From: Pseudomonas sp. MYb60
Lineage (GTDB): Bacteria; Pseudomonadota; Gammaproteobacteria; Pseudomonadales; Pseudomonadaceae
Length of the DNA stretch: 64,000 bases
Assembly (NCBI RefSeq): GCF_002979555.1
Contig: NZ_PCOZ01000001.1
Location: 62,001-126,000 of the forward strand
Direction of reading: 5' to 3'
This document shows positions 25,088-36,500 of this stretch, in pieces (the stretch's first letter is position 1; the number at the start of each line of letters is the position of its first letter). The notes beneath the pieces were generated by a model. It saw only the letters and a program-made list of their open reading frames with translations. It searched no databases and was not told the DNA's origin. The position numbers and the translations under genes are program-made.

Positions 25088-26533
25088 TCAGCCTTCGAGC
25101 TTGCTTTTCAGCAATTCGTTCACCTGTTGCGGGTTGGCCTTGCCTTTGGAGGCTTTCATCGCCTGGCCCACAAAGAAGCCGAACATCTTGCCGCGCTTGG
25201 CTTCGTCAGCCGCGCGGTACTGCTCGACCTGCTCGGCGTTGGCCGCGAGCATTTCATCCAGCACGGCCGAGATTGCGCCGCTGTCGGTGACTTGCTTGAG
25301 GCCGCGCTTCTCGATGATCTCGTCGGCGCTGCCTTCACCGCTCGCCATCGCTTCAAACACGGTCTTGGCGATTTTGCCGGAGATGGTGTTGTCCTTGATG
25401 CGCAGCAGCATGCCGCCCAGTTGCTCGGCGCTCACCGGCGCTTCGTCGATTTCCAGGCCCTGTTTGTTCAACAGGCTGCCCAGCTCGACCATTACCCAGT
25501 TGGCCGCCAGCTTGGCGTCACCGGCAATGCTCACGACCTGTTCGAAGTAGTTGGCTTGCTCGCGGCTGGAGGCCAATACGCTGGCATCGTAGACCGACAG
25601 GCCGAACTGTTCCTGGAAACGCTCGCGTTTCTGCTGCGGCAGTTCCGGCAGGGTCGCGCGGATGTCGCTGAGGAACGAGTCCTCAAGCACCACCGGCAGC
25701 AGGTCCGGGTCGGGGAAGTAACGGTAGTCGTTGGCTTCCTCCTTGCTGCGCATGGCGCGGGTTTCGTCCTTGTTCGGATCGTACAGGCGAGTCTGCTGGA
25801 TGACCTTGCCGCCGTCTTCGATCAGCTCGATCTGGCGACGCACTTCGCTGTTGATCGCCTTCTCGATGAAACGGAACGAGTTGACGTTCTTGATCTCGCA
25901 GCGGGTGCCGTACTCGGCCTGGCCTTTGGGGCGGATCGACACGTTGCAGTCGCAACGCAGCGAGCCTTCGGCCATGTTGCCGTCGCAGATGCCCAGATAA
26001 CGCACCAGTGCGTGGATCGTTTTCACGTAGGCCACGGCTTCCTTGGCGCTGCGCATGTCCGGCTCGGACACGATCTCCAGCAGCGGCGTGCCAGCACGGT
26101 TCAGGTCGATACCGGTGGCGCCCGGGAACTCTTCGTGCAGGCTTTTGCCAGCGTCTTCTTCCAGGTGCGCACGGGTCACGCCGACACGCTTGATGGTGCC
26201 GTCTTCCAGCGGGATGTCCAGGTGGCCCTTGCCGACAATCGGCAGTTCCATCTGGCTGATCTGGTAGCCCTTGGGCAGGTCCGGGTAGAAGTAGTTCTTG
26301 CGCGCGAACACGTTGTGCTGGCCGATCTCGGCGTCAATCGCCAGGCCGAACATCACCGCCATGCGCACGGCTTCCTGGTTCAGCACCGGCAGTACGCCGG
26401 GCATGCCCAGGTCAACCAGGCTGGCCTGGGTGTTGGGCTCGGAGCCGAACGTGGTGGCGCTACCGGAAAAAATCTTCGATTGGGTGGCGAGCTGGGTATG
26501 AATCTCCAGCCCGATTACAACTTCCCATTGCAT
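25088..26533 (-). CDS. gatB: Aspartyl/glutamyl-tRNA amidotransferase subunit B
   Basis: This 481-residue kinase/tRNA-binding subunit of the GatCAB amidotransferase activates misacylated Glu-tRNA-Gln or Asp-tRNA-Asn for amidation. The cradle domain has [25 protein letters not shown] and [13 protein letters not shown]. The C-terminal YqeY-like tail ends at KSKLEG. Genes run gatC-gatA-gatB with spacings of 17 and 10 bases. In Pseudomonas the complex chiefly serves Asn-tRNA synthesis, as known for the genus. Confidence 0.97.
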   Translation of the reverse strand: MQWEVVIGLEIHTQLATQSKIFSGSATTFGSEPNTQASLVDLGMPGVLPVLNQEAVRMAVMFGLAIDAEIGQHNVFARKNYFYPDLPKGYQISQMELPIVGKGHLDIPLEDGTIKRVGVTRAHLEEDAGKSLHEEFPGATGIDLNRAGTPLLEIVSEPDMRSAKEAVAYVKTIHALVRYLGICDGNMAEGSLRCDCNVSIRPKGQAEYGTRCEIKNVNSFRFIEKAINSEVRRQIELIEDGGKVIQQTRLYDPNKDETRAMRSKEEANDYRYFPDPDLLPVVLEDSFLSDIRATLPELPQQKRERFQEQFGLSVYDASVLASSREQANYFEQVVSIAGDAKLAANWVMVELGSLLNKQGLEIDEAPVSAEQLGGMLLRIKDNTISGKIAKTVFEAMASGEGSADEIIEKRGLKQVTDSGAISAVLDEMLAANAEQVEQYRAADEAKRGKMFGFFVGQAMKASKGKANPQQVNELLKSKLEG

Positions 26534-26543
26534 AGTGTCGTCC

Positions 26544-27995
26544 TCAGAAGCCGGTAGGGGTGCGGGTGTGCCAGTCGGTGTTCAACTGGTACTGGTGCGC
26601 CACATTGAGCAGGCGGCCTTCCTGGAAATACGGGGCGAGCAATTGCACGCCTACCGGCAGGCCATCGACGAAACCGGCAGGCATGGACAAGCCCGGCAGG
26701 CCCGCGAGGTTGGCGGTGATGGTGTACAGGTCTTCGAGGTACGCAGCCACCGGGTCGCCGTTCTTGGCGCCAAGCTTCCAGGCCGGGTTCGGCGTGGTTG
26801 GGCCGAGGATCACGTCGACTTCTTCGAAGGCAGCCATGAAGTCGTTCTTAACCAGGCGACGGATTTTTTGCGCCTTGAGGTAGTACGCATCGTAGTAGCC
26901 GGCCGACAGGGCGTAGGCACCCACCATGATCCGGCGCTGCACTTCGGCACCGAAGCCTTCGCCACGGGAGCGCTTGTACAGGTCGGTCAGGTCTTTCGGG
27001 TTTTCGCAGCGGTAGCCGAAACGCACGCCGTCGAAACGCGACAGGTTGGAGGAGGCTTCCGCTGGCGCGATCACGTAGTACGCGGGAATCGCGTGCTGGT
27101 TGTTCGGCAGGCTGATTTCCTTGATCACGGCGCCCAGGCTTTCCAGCGTCTTGACGCTGTTGTGAACCAGCTCGGCGATGCGGGGGTCGAGACCGGCGCT
27201 GAAGTATTCCTTCGGCACGCCGATGCGCAGGCCCTTGATCGAGGTGTTGAGGCTGGCGCTGTAGTCCGGCACCGGCTCGTCGATGCTGGTGGAGTCCTGT
27301 TTATCGAACCCTGCCATGCCTTGTAACAAAATCGCGCAGTCTTCTGCAGTGCGTGCCAACGGGCCACCCTGATCGAGGCTGGACGCATAGGCGATCATGC
27401 CCCAACGGGAAACGCGACCGTAGGTCGGCTTCAAGCCGGTGAGGTTGGTGAAGGCTGCGGGTTGGCGGATCGAGCCGCCGGTGTCAGTGGCCGTCGCTGC
27501 CGGCAGGAAGCGCGCCGCAACGGCGGCAGCCGAACCGCCGGACGAACCGCCAGGCACGTGCTCCAGGTTCCATGGGTTTTTCACTGCGCCGTAGTAGCTC
27601 GACTCGTTGGCCGAGCCCATGGCGAATTCGTCCATGTTGGTCTTGCCCAGGGTCACGGCCCCGGCGGCAGCCAGCTTGGACACCACGGTGGCGTCGTAGG
27701 GCGCCTTGAAGTTGTCGAGCATCTTCGAGCCGCAGCTGGTGCGAATGCCCTGGGTGCAGAACAGGTCCTTGTGGGCGATTGGGGCACCCAGCAGCGCGCC
27801 GTTCTCACCGTTGGCGCGACGTGCGTCGGCGGCCTTGGCCTGGCTCAGCGCCAGCTCTTCGGTGAGGCTGATGAAGCTGTTGACCTGTGGATCGAGCTCG
27901 GCGATGCGCGCGAGCAGGGTCTTGGTCAGCTCTTCGGAAGAAAACTTTTTGTCGGCGAGACCGCGGGCGATCTCGGCCAGAGTCATGTGATGCAT
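26544..27995 (-). CDS. gatA: Aspartyl/glutamyl-tRNA amidotransferase subunit A
   Basis: This 483-residue amidase-signature enzyme frees ammonia from glutamine for the GatCAB reaction. The catalytic triad Ser-cisSer-Lys is visible as Lys76 ([10 protein letters not shown]), Ser151 ([10 protein letters not shown]) and Ser175 ([10 protein letters not shown]). The first ATG at 27995 has AAGAG at suitable distance; a second in-frame ATG lies three codons later. It is the middle gene of gatCAB. Confidence 0.97.
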   Translation of the reverse strand: MHHMTLAEIARGLADKKFSSEELTKTLLARIAELDPQVNSFISLTEELALSQAKAADARRANGENGALLGAPIAHKDLFCTQGIRTSCGSKMLDNFKAPYDATVVSKLAAAGAVTLGKTNMDEFAMGSANESSYYGAVKNPWNLEHVPGGSSGGSAAAVAARFLPAATATDTGGSIRQPAAFTNLTGLKPTYGRVSRWGMIAYASSLDQGGPLARTAEDCAILLQGMAGFDKQDSTSIDEPVPDYSASLNTSIKGLRIGVPKEYFSAGLDPRIAELVHNSVKTLESLGAVIKEISLPNNQHAIPAYYVIAPAEASSNLSRFDGVRFGYRCENPKDLTDLYKRSRGEGFGAEVQRRIMVGAYALSAGYYDAYYLKAQKIRRLVKNDFMAAFEEVDVILGPTTPNPAWKLGAKNGDPVAAYLEDLYTITANLAGLPGLSMPAGFVDGLPVGVQLLAPYFQEGRLLNVAHQYQLNTDWHTRTPTGF

Positions 27996-28012
27996 GAAAG
28001 GCTCTTTCCCTA

Positions 28013-28300
28013 TTAGTCGATGACTTTCGGTACCAGGTACAGGCCGTTTTCGACCGCTGGTGCGATGGACTGGTAGGCCTCGCGATTATTGCTTTCGGTC
28101 ACGACGTCTGCGCGCAGGCGCTGGCTGGCTTCCAGCGGGTGAGCCAGGGGCTCGATGCCGTCGGTATTCACGGCCTGCATTTGGTCAACCAGCCCGAGAA
28201 TGCTGTTCAGGGCTTCGGTGGTGCGTGGAATATCGCCATCATTGAGGCCAAGCGAGGCCAGATGCGCGATTTTTTCCACGTCGGAGCGTTCAAGCGCCAT
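28013..28300 (-). CDS. gatC: Aspartyl/glutamyl-tRNA amidotransferase subunit C
   Basis: This 95-residue subunit stabilises the GatA-GatB pair by wrapping around it. The N-terminus [14 protein letters not shown] and the segment [24 protein letters not shown] are typical, as is the end [11 protein letters not shown]. It is first gene of gatCAB, divergent from mreB across 211 bases, which must hold both promoters; I could not assign hexamers with confidence. Confidence 0.96.
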   Translation of the reverse strand: MALERSDVEKIAHLASLGLNDGDIPRTTEALNSILGLVDQMQAVNTDGIEPLAHPLEASQRLRADVVTESNNREAYQSIAPAVENGLYLVPKVID

Positions 28301-28499
28301 GGGGATTCTCCAGTGGAAAACGGAACGGAGGGCGTCCGTGTGTTAGATTGTCGGAACACTACCGCATTTCTACGGTCATATGGCCGCGATTGTGGGGGTT
28401 GGTGCACAGAAAGTCGGCCAATTTAGCACATTGGCGCCTTGCCCAAAATCCCTGTCGTTGTTAGAGTTTGCCGCACTTTTTTACCCACGCGTTGCCTAG

Positions 28500-29549
<1,050 letters not shown>

Positions 29550-29571
29550 GCCGGTTGAGCGGTTCATGCTT

Positions 29572-29610
29572 GGCCAGCAGGCAGCACTTTGCAGTGCTGC
29601 CTGTTGGCGT
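29572..29610 (+). other. Strong intercistronic hairpin between mreB and mreC
   Basis: GCCAGCAGGCAGCACT, TTGC, AGTGCTGCCTGTTGGC pairs along 16 bases with one G-U wobble. It is followed by GTTTATCTTCTTC, a weak T-run. It probably reduces or separates mreC-mreD expression from mreB, either as a leaky terminator or as a 3'-end stabiliser. Confidence 0.75.
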
Positions 29611-29687
29611 TTATCTTCTTCAATCTGCATCCAGGCCGGTTAGATGCCGTATGAATAAAGAAAACATTTGCCTGGGAGGAGCGGCTT

Positions 29688-30803
29688 ATTAAACCGCTTT
29701 TTACCAAAGGCCCCTCATTGGGCGTGCGCTTGTTGGTGCTGGTCGTGCTTTCGGTCGCGCTGATGGTGGTCGATGCCCGCTTTGCACTGCTCAAGCCTGT
29801 GCGTAGCCAGATGTCGCTGGTGTTGATGCAGACCTACTGGATCACCGACCTGCCGCAACGACTGTTCCAGGGCGTGGCCAGCCAGTTTGGCAGCCGCACC
29901 GAACTGGTGGCCGAAAACGAAAAGCTCAAGACCGAAAACCTGCTGTTGCAGGGGCGCATGCAGAAGCTGGCGGCCCTCACCGAGCAGAACGTTCGGCTGC
30001 GTGAGTTGCTCAATTCTTCCGCGCTGGTCAACGAGAAGGTCGAAGTGGCCGAGTTGATCGGCATGGACCCCAACCCCTTCACCCATCGCATCATCATCAA
30101 CAAGGGTGAGCGCGACGGTGTGGTGCTCGGTCAGCCGGTGCTCGATGCCCGTGGCCTGATGGGCCAGGTGGTCGAGCTGATGCCTTACACCTCACGGGTA
30201 TTGCTGCTGACGGACACCACCCACAGCATTCCGGTGCAGGTGAACCGCAACGGCCTGCGAGCGATTGCCAGCGGTACCGGCAACCCCGAGCGCCTGGAGC
30301 TGCGCCACGTGGCCGACACTGCCGATATCAAGGAAGGCGACCTGCTGGTCAGTTCCGGCCTTGGTCAGCGTTTCCCGGCAGGGTACCCGGTGGCGACGGT
30401 GAAGGAAGTGATCCACGATTCCGGCCAGCCTTTCGCGATTGTGCGTGCCGTGCCTACCGCCGCCCTGAACCGCAGCCGCTACCTGCTGCTGGTATTCAGT
30501 GACAACCGCACCGCCGAAGAGCGCGCCAACGACGCCGCCCAGGCCCAGGAAGCGGAAGACCAGAAGAACGGTATCGTGCCGACCCTGCCAGCCACCGTGC
30601 CCAAGCCTGCCACGCCAGCCCCGGCGCCGGTACCTGCTGCCGCCCCCGCGGCGGTTGCCCCCGTTGCCACCCCGGTCAAGCCTGCGGCCAGCGCAGCTCA
30701 CCCAGTGAAGCCCGCTGCCACCAAGCTACCAGCGACCACCACGCCCGCGGTGAAACCGCCCGCTGCAGCGCCAACCACCACCATGCGGCAGAGGGAGGAA
30801 TAA
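29688..30803 (+). CDS. mreC: Rod-shape determining protein MreC; ATT start proposed
   Basis: MreC is a bitopic inner-membrane protein that links MreB to periplasmic wall synthases. It has a transmembrane helix (LGVRLLVLVVLSVALMVVDA), a coiled coil (AENEKLKTENLLLQGRMQKLAALTEQNVRLRELL), and the beta-rich MreC domain with DPNPFTHRIIINKGERDGVV. A low-complexity Ala/Pro/Thr tail of about 75 residues follows. The first standard start is TTG 29718, but ATT 29688 lies six bases after GGGAGGAG and adds IKPLFTKGPS before the membrane helix, as I expect for Pseudomonas MreC. The stop overlaps the mreD start by one base. Confidence 0.9.
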   Translation: MKPLFTKGPSLGVRLLVLVVLSVALMVVDARFALLKPVRSQMSLVLMQTYWITDLPQRLFQGVASQFGSRTELVAENEKLKTENLLLQGRMQKLAALTEQNVRLRELLNSSALVNEKVEVAELIGMDPNPFTHRIIINKGERDGVVLGQPVLDARGLMGQVVELMPYTSRVLLLTDTTHSIPVQVNRNGLRAIASGTGNPERLELRHVADTADIKEGDLLVSSGLGQRFPAGYPVATVKEVIHDSGQPFAIVRAVPTAALNRSRYLLLVFSDNRTAEERANDAAQAQEAEDQKNGIVPTLPATVPKPATPAPAPVPAAAPAAVAPVATPVKPAASAAHPVKPAATKLPATTTPAVKPPAAAPTTTMRQREE

Positions 30804-31291
30804 TGGCCAGTACTCATTCTCGCAATGGCTGGATGGTCTGGCTGACGTTCGCCATCGGCCTGCTGCTCAGCGTCTCGCCCTTGCCACAGTTCATGGAGAT
30901 CCTGCGTCCGCTCTGGCTGGCGCTGCTCCTGGCATTCTGGGCATTGAACCTGCCGCATAAGGTCGGCATGGTCACGGCGATGTTCCTGGGCTTGGCGGAA
31001 GATGTGCTCTATGGCACCTTGCTGGGCCAGAACGCGTTGATCCTGACCCTCATCACCTTCCTGGTGCTGTCGTTGCAGCAGCGTTTGCGCATGTTCCCGA
31101 TGTGGCAGCAAAGCCTGGTGATCCTGGTGATCTTCGGCCTGGCGCAGCTGGTGCAATTGTGGCTCAGTGCATTGACTGGCAATCGCCAACCAACGCTGGC
31201 GCTGGTATTGCCGGCGCTGGTCAGTGCGTTGTTGTGGCCCTGGATCAGCTTTGGCCTGCGCGGTTTACGTCGACGCTATAAAATCAATTGA
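30803..31291 (+). CDS. mreD: Rod-shape determining protein MreD
   Basis: This 162-residue protein has about five membrane helices (for example WMVWLTFAIGLLLSVSP, LALLLAFWALNLP and LILTLITFLVLSLQQRL). GLAEDVLYGTLLGQNAL is the conserved MreD loop. It completes mreBCD and is translationally coupled to mreC (TAATG). Confidence 0.93.
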   Translation: MASTHSRNGWMVWLTFAIGLLLSVSPLPQFMEILRPLWLALLLAFWALNLPHKVGMVTAMFLGLAEDVLYGTLLGQNALILTLITFLVLSLQQRLRMFPMWQQSLVILVIFGLAQLVQLWLSALTGNRQPTLALVLPALVSALLWPWISFGLRGLRRRYKIN

Positions 31292-31342
31292 ATGGATTGC
31301 GAGGCTCTGCCTGGTTATCAAACACTACAGGGAGAGTCTGCA

Positions 31343-31939
31343 ATGAATTCGCTTTATCTGGCCTCGGGCTCTCCGAGGCGGCGTGAACTGCTGACGCAGA
31401 TCGGTGTGCCCTTCACCGTGGTCAGCGCGGCTATCGATGAAACCCCCCTTGCTGATGAATCCGACGTTTCCTACGTCGAGCGCCTCGCGCGCGGCAAGGC
31501 AGCGGCGGGTTTGGCTGCGCTTGGGAATAGCGTCGGTGCTTGCGTGCTGGGCGCCGATACCGCCGTGATTGTCGATAGCAAGATCCTCGGCAAACCGGTG
31601 GACCAGGCTGACGCACTGGCGATGTTGATGGCCTTGTCGGGTCGTGAACATGAGGTGCTGACCGCCATCGCCCTGGCGGATGGCCAGCGTTGCGAGACAG
31701 TTTGTGTAAGCAGTCGTGTACGGTTTCGTGACGTCAGCGTCGAGGAGGCGACCGCGTACTGGCACAGCGGCGAACCCCAGGACAAGGCGGGCGGCTATGC
31801 TATCCAAGGGCTTGGATCGGTGTTTGTTGCCGGGCTCAATGGCAGTTATTCCGCCGTCGTTGGCTTGCCCGTGTGCGAAACCGCGCAACTGCTCCAGCAT
31901 TTCGGCATACCCTGTTGGCAACACCTTACCGCGCGCTGA
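31343..31939 (+). CDS. maf: Maf-family nucleoside triphosphate pyrophosphatase (YhdE-like)
   Basis: This 199-residue enzyme hydrolyses non-canonical or specific NTPs (dTTP/UTP in YhdE) to monophosphates. [18 protein letters not shown] is the nucleotide-binding N-terminus, [18 protein letters not shown] carries the metal Asp, and [30 protein letters not shown] is the C-terminal signature. ATG 31343 follows GGGAGAG; upstream codons to 31292 are open but unsupported. It is followed by rng, as in many gamma-Proteobacteria. Confidence 0.93.
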   Translation: MNSLYLASGSPRRRELLTQIGVPFTVVSAAIDETPLADESDVSYVERLARGKAAAGLAALGNSVGACVLGADTAVIVDSKILGKPVDQADALAMLMALSGREHEVLTAIALADGQRCETVCVSSRVRFRDVSVEEATAYWHSGEPQDKAGGYAIQGLGSVFVAGLNGSYSAVVGLPVCETAQLLQHFGIPCWQHLTAR

Positions 31940-32009
31940 ACGCCTTGCTCCAGCGCCCAGCCCTAAGCGATCGGTCACTATTGTGAAAACGCCTGAACGA
32001 GACCCAGCC

Positions 32010-33467
32010 ATGAGTGAAGAGATTCTGATCAATATCACGCCGATGGAATCGCGCGTGGCGGTGGTAGAGAACGGTGTTCTGCAAGAAGTGCATGTCGAGC
32101 GCACTCAGAAGCGCGGGATCGTCGGCAACATCTATAAAGGCAAGGTGGTGCGCGTATTGCCGGGCATGCAGGCGGCGTTCGTCGACATTGGCCTGGACCG
32201 CGCCGCGTTTATCCATGCTTCGGAAATCTCCCTGCGTGAAGGGCCCGCGGTGGAAAGCATCAGCGCGCTGGTGCACGAAGGGCAGAGCCTGGTGGTGCAA
32301 GTCACCAAGGACCCCATCGGTTCCAAAGGCGCACGGCTGACCACGCAACTGTCGATACCGTCGCGTTACCTCGTGTACATGCCGCGCACCGCGCACGTCG
32401 GTATTTCCCTGAAGATCGAAGACGAAGGCGAGCGTGATCGCCTGAAAAAGGTGGTCAGCGACTGCGTGGCTGCCGAGGGGATCAAGGAAGCAGGCGGCTT
32501 TATCCTGCGCACTGCCGCCGAGGGCGCCGGTGCCGATGAAATCCTCATGGACATCCGCTACCTGCGGCGCCTGTGGGACCAGATTGGCATCCAGATCAAA
32601 ACGATCGGCGCCCCCAGCGTCATCTACGAGGACCTTGGCCTGGCCCTGCGCACCCTGCGCGACCTGGTCAGCCCGAAGATTGAGAAAATTCGCATCGACT
32701 CGCGGGAAACCTTCCAGCGCACCACGCAATTTGTCGCCGAGCTGATGCCGGAAATTGCCGACCGCCTGGAACACTACCCTGGCGAGCGGCCGATCTTCGA
32801 CCTGTACGGCGTCGAAGACGAAATCCAGAAAGCCCTGGAACGCAAGGTGCCGCTCAAGTCCGGTGGTTACCTGGTGGTCGATCCGGCGGAGGCCATGACC
32901 ACCATCGACGTCAACACCGGTGCGTTCGTGGGCCATCGCAACCTCGAGGAGACCATCTTCAAGACCAACCTCGAAGCGGCCACCGCGATTGCCCGTCAAT
33001 TGCGCCTGCGCAACCTGGGCGGCATCATCATCATCGACTTCATCGACATGGAGGATGAAGAGCACCAACGCCAGGTGTTGCGTACCCTCGAAAAGCAATT
33101 GGAGCGCGATCACGCCAAGACCAACATCATCGGCATCACCGAGTTGGGCCTGGTGCAGATGACCCGCAAGCGCACCCGCGAAAGCCTGGAGCAAGTGCTG
33201 TGCGAACCCTGCAGCAGTTGCCAGGGACGCGGCAAGTTGAAGACCCCGGAAACCGTTTGCTACGAGATTTTCCGAGAAATCCTGCGAGAGGCGCGGGCCT
33301 ACCAGGCCGAAGGTTACAGGGTGCTTGCCAACCAGAAAGTGGTCGACCGGTTGCTGGATGAAGAGTCCGGCAACGTCGCGGAGCTGGAGGGGTTTATCGG
33401 ACGCACGATTCGTTTCCAGGTCGAAACCATGTATTCCCAGGAACAATACGACGTGGTGCTGCTCTGA
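32010..33467 (+). CDS. rng: Ribonuclease G
   Basis: This 485-residue endoribonuclease of the RNase E/G family acts on the 16S rRNA 5' end and on mRNAs. An S1-like domain covers about residues 35-125 (GNIYKGKVVRVLPGMQAAFVD). The 5'-sensor region has IRIDSRETFQRT, catalytic Asp residues lie in TTIDVNTGAFVG and IIIDFIDMED, and the zinc-link CEPCSSCQGRG is present. The frame is open further upstream, but ATG 32010 (MSEEILIN) is the family N-terminus. Next is yhdP. Confidence 0.96.
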   Translation: MSEEILINITPMESRVAVVENGVLQEVHVERTQKRGIVGNIYKGKVVRVLPGMQAAFVDIGLDRAAFIHASEISLREGPAVESISALVHEGQSLVVQVTKDPIGSKGARLTTQLSIPSRYLVYMPRTAHVGISLKIEDEGERDRLKKVVSDCVAAEGIKEAGGFILRTAAEGAGADEILMDIRYLRRLWDQIGIQIKTIGAPSVIYEDLGLALRTLRDLVSPKIEKIRIDSRETFQRTTQFVAELMPEIADRLEHYPGERPIFDLYGVEDEIQKALERKVPLKSGGYLVVDPAEAMTTIDVNTGAFVGHRNLEETIFKTNLEAATAIARQLRLRNLGGIIIIDFIDMEDEEHQRQVLRTLEKQLERDHAKTNIIGITELGLVQMTRKRTRESLEQVLCEPCSSCQGRGKLKTPETVCYEIFREILREARAYQAEGYRVLANQKVVDRLLDEESGNVAELEGFIGRTIRFQVETMYSQEQYDVVLL

Positions 33468-33509
33468 TCCCCATTCGCTTACTTTTGACTGCCTTGAGGG
33501 TCGCCTGAC

Positions 33510-36500
33510 ATGGAGCGTCTGAAACGCTTTTTTGCCGCCCTGACCCGTTGGGGCCTGGGCCTCTGTGCGTTGCTGCTGGTACTGGCAGCGGTGTACGTGA
33601 GCCTGGGGCGCGAGTTGACCCCGCTGGTGGCCGAATATCGCGCCGAAGTCGAAGCCAGGGCCCAGGCGGCGGCTGAGGCGCCGTTGCAGATCGGCAGCCT
33701 TGAAGGTCGCTGGAGTGGCTTCGCGCCCGTGTTGCTGGCCCATGACGTAATGGTGGGCGAGGGCAGCAGTGCCGTGCGCCTGGACCAGGTCGAAGTGGTG
33801 CCGGATATCTGGGCCAGCCTGATGGCGCGCGAGGTGCGTATCGCCCACCTGCGCGTCAGCGGCTTGCAGCTCAGCGCCCGCGAAGACAAGGACGGCCACT
33901 GGACGCTGCAGGGCCTGCCGACGCTGCAGGACGACCAGCCGCTGGACCCCGAGCAAGTGCTCACGCGCATGCAGAGGGTCAAGCGCGTGTCGCTGCTCGA
34001 CAGCCAAGTGACCCTTCAGCCGTTCGACCAGGCTCCGCTGACCCTGACCTACGTAGGCCTGAGCCTGCACACCGGCATGACCCAGCAACGCCTGGACGCA
34101 CGCCTGACCTTGCCCGATGGCCAGCCGTTGGCGGTGAGCCTGCGCAGCCGCATTCGTGCCAGCCAATGGAAGGAAGGCGCGTTCCAGGCCTACCTGAGCC
34201 TGCCTCAGAGCGATTGGGCCAAGTGGATCCCGGCCAGGCTGACGCAACAGTGGAAACTGACCCAATTCAAGGCCGGCGGCGAGTTCTGGCTGAGCTGGGC
34301 CAAGGGCACCGTACAAAGTGCAGCGGTACGCCTCAATTCGCCGCAGGTGAAGGGCAGCTACGCCGAGCGCAAGCCGGTGCACATCGAAAACCTTGCGCTT
34401 ACCGCCTACCTGCAGCGCAGTGAAACCGGCCTCAAGGTCCTGTTCGATTCGCTGGCGATGAACCTCGGTGAAACCCGCTGGGAATCGCGTGTGCAGTTGC
34501 AGCAGACGCTGGCGACCGACAAGGATCAGGAGGTCTGGAAGCTGCAGGCCGACCGCCTGGACCTCACCCCCATCACGCCGTTGCTCAACGCCCTGGCCCC
34601 TTTGCCAGAAGGGTTTGCCAAGACCGTCGAACACCTCAAGGCCACTGGCCTGTTGCGCAATGTGCTGGTGGACGTCCGGCCGCAGGATAGCACCGATCGT
34701 AAAGTCAGCTTCGCCGCCAACCTGGAGCGCGTCGGCTTTGACGCCTATTTCGGCGCGCCGGCCGCGCGTAACGTATCCGGCAGCATCAGCGGCGACCTCG
34801 GCCAGGGCGAGTTGCGCATGGACAGCAAGGATTTTTCCCTGCACCTGGACCCGATCTTCGCCAAGCCCTGGCAGTACATCCAGGCCAATGCGCGTCTGAC
34901 CTGGAAGTTGGACAAACAAGGTTTCACCCTGATCGCGCCGTATATCAAGGTGCTGGGTGAAGAGGGCAAGGTGGCCGCCGACTTCCTGATCCGCCTGCAC
35001 TTCGATCACAGCCAGGAAGACTACATGGACCTGCGGGTCGGCATGGTCGATGGCGACGGCCGCTTCACCCCCAAATACCTGCCGGCGGTGTTGAGCCCGG
35101 CGCTGGATGAGTGGTTGCGAACGGCGATCCTGAAAGGTGCCGTCGACGAAGGCTTCTTCCAGTACCAGGGCTCGCTCAACCACGGCGCGTTGCCGGCTTC
35201 GCGCAATATCAGCCTGTTCTTCAAGGTGCACGACGCCGAATTGGCATTCCAGCCGGGCTGGCCCCATGTGAGCAAGGTCAAGGGCGAAGTGTTCGTCGAG
35301 GAGAGCGGCGTGCGCATCCTGGCGAGCAAGGGCCAGTTGCTCGACACCAAGGTCAAGGACGTCTACGTCAATATTCCCCACGCGCCTGCGGGCAGCGACA
35401 GTCACTTGCTGCTCACCGGTGGTTTCGCCGGCGGCCTGGGCGATGGCCTGAAGATCCTGCAGGAAGCGCCGATCGGCACCGCGTCGACCTTCGCCGGTTG
35501 GAAAGGCGAGGGCGACCTGCAAGGCAGCCTGGACCTGGATATCCCGCTGGCCAAGGGCACCGAGCCGAAAATCGTGGTGGACTTCAAGACCGACAAGGCC
35601 CGCCTGCAATTGGCCGAACCCACCCTGGACCTGACCCAGCTCAAGGGTGATTTCCGTTTCGACAGCGCCAAGGGCCTCAGTGGCCAGAACATCACCGCCC
35701 AGGCGTTCGACCGGCCGATCACTGCGCAGATCTTCGCTGACGGCAAGCCGGGCAACATCAGCACGCGGGTGACCGCCAAGGGGCAGGTGACGGTCAAGCG
35801 GCTGACGGACTGGCTGAAAGTGGCCCAGCCCCTGCCGGTGTCTGGCGACATCCCGTATCAGCTGCAATTGAACCTGGACGGAGCCGACAGCCAATTAATG
35901 GTCAGTTCCAACCTCAAGGGCGTGGCGGTGGACTTGCCGGCGCCGTTCGGCATGCCGGCCAGCCAGGGTCGCGACAGTGTATTTCGCATGACCTTGCAGG
36001 GCGCCGAGCGCCGGTACTGGTTCGATTACGGTGAACTGGCGAACTTCACCTTTGCCGCGCCACCGGACAACTTCAATGACGGGCGTGGCGAATTGTTTCT
36101 CGGTGATGGCGATGCCGTGCTGCCGGGTGGCAAGGGCTTGCGTATTCGTGGCGTGCTTTCGGAGCTGGATGTCGACCCATGGCGAAAATTGGTCAGCCAG
36201 TATGCCGGCGACGACCCGGGTGGCAGTGCCAAGCAATTGCTCAGCGGCGCTGACTTCAAGGTCGGCACGCTCACGGGGTTTGGCACCCGCTTTGATCAGG
36301 TCAGCCTGCAACTGAACCGCAAGCCTGCCGCCTGGGATCTGCAACTCGACAGCCAGCAGGCCAAGGGCAAGGTGAACTTGCCGGACGCCAAGGGCGCGCC
36401 GATTGCGATCAACCTGCAGTACGTGAAGTTACCGGCGCCGGACCCTGGCGTGCAGGCCGACGAAAACGCGCCGGACCCACTCGCCGATGTCGATCCCAAG

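Noticed and set aside
31926..35894. Open frame of 1,322 codons on the minus strand opposite rng and yhdP
   Set aside because: It is antisense to two firmly identified genes, has biased low-complexity composition (many Gln, Ala, Gly, His and Arg), and has no start signal or family pattern. Long shadow frames are expected in GC-rich DNA.
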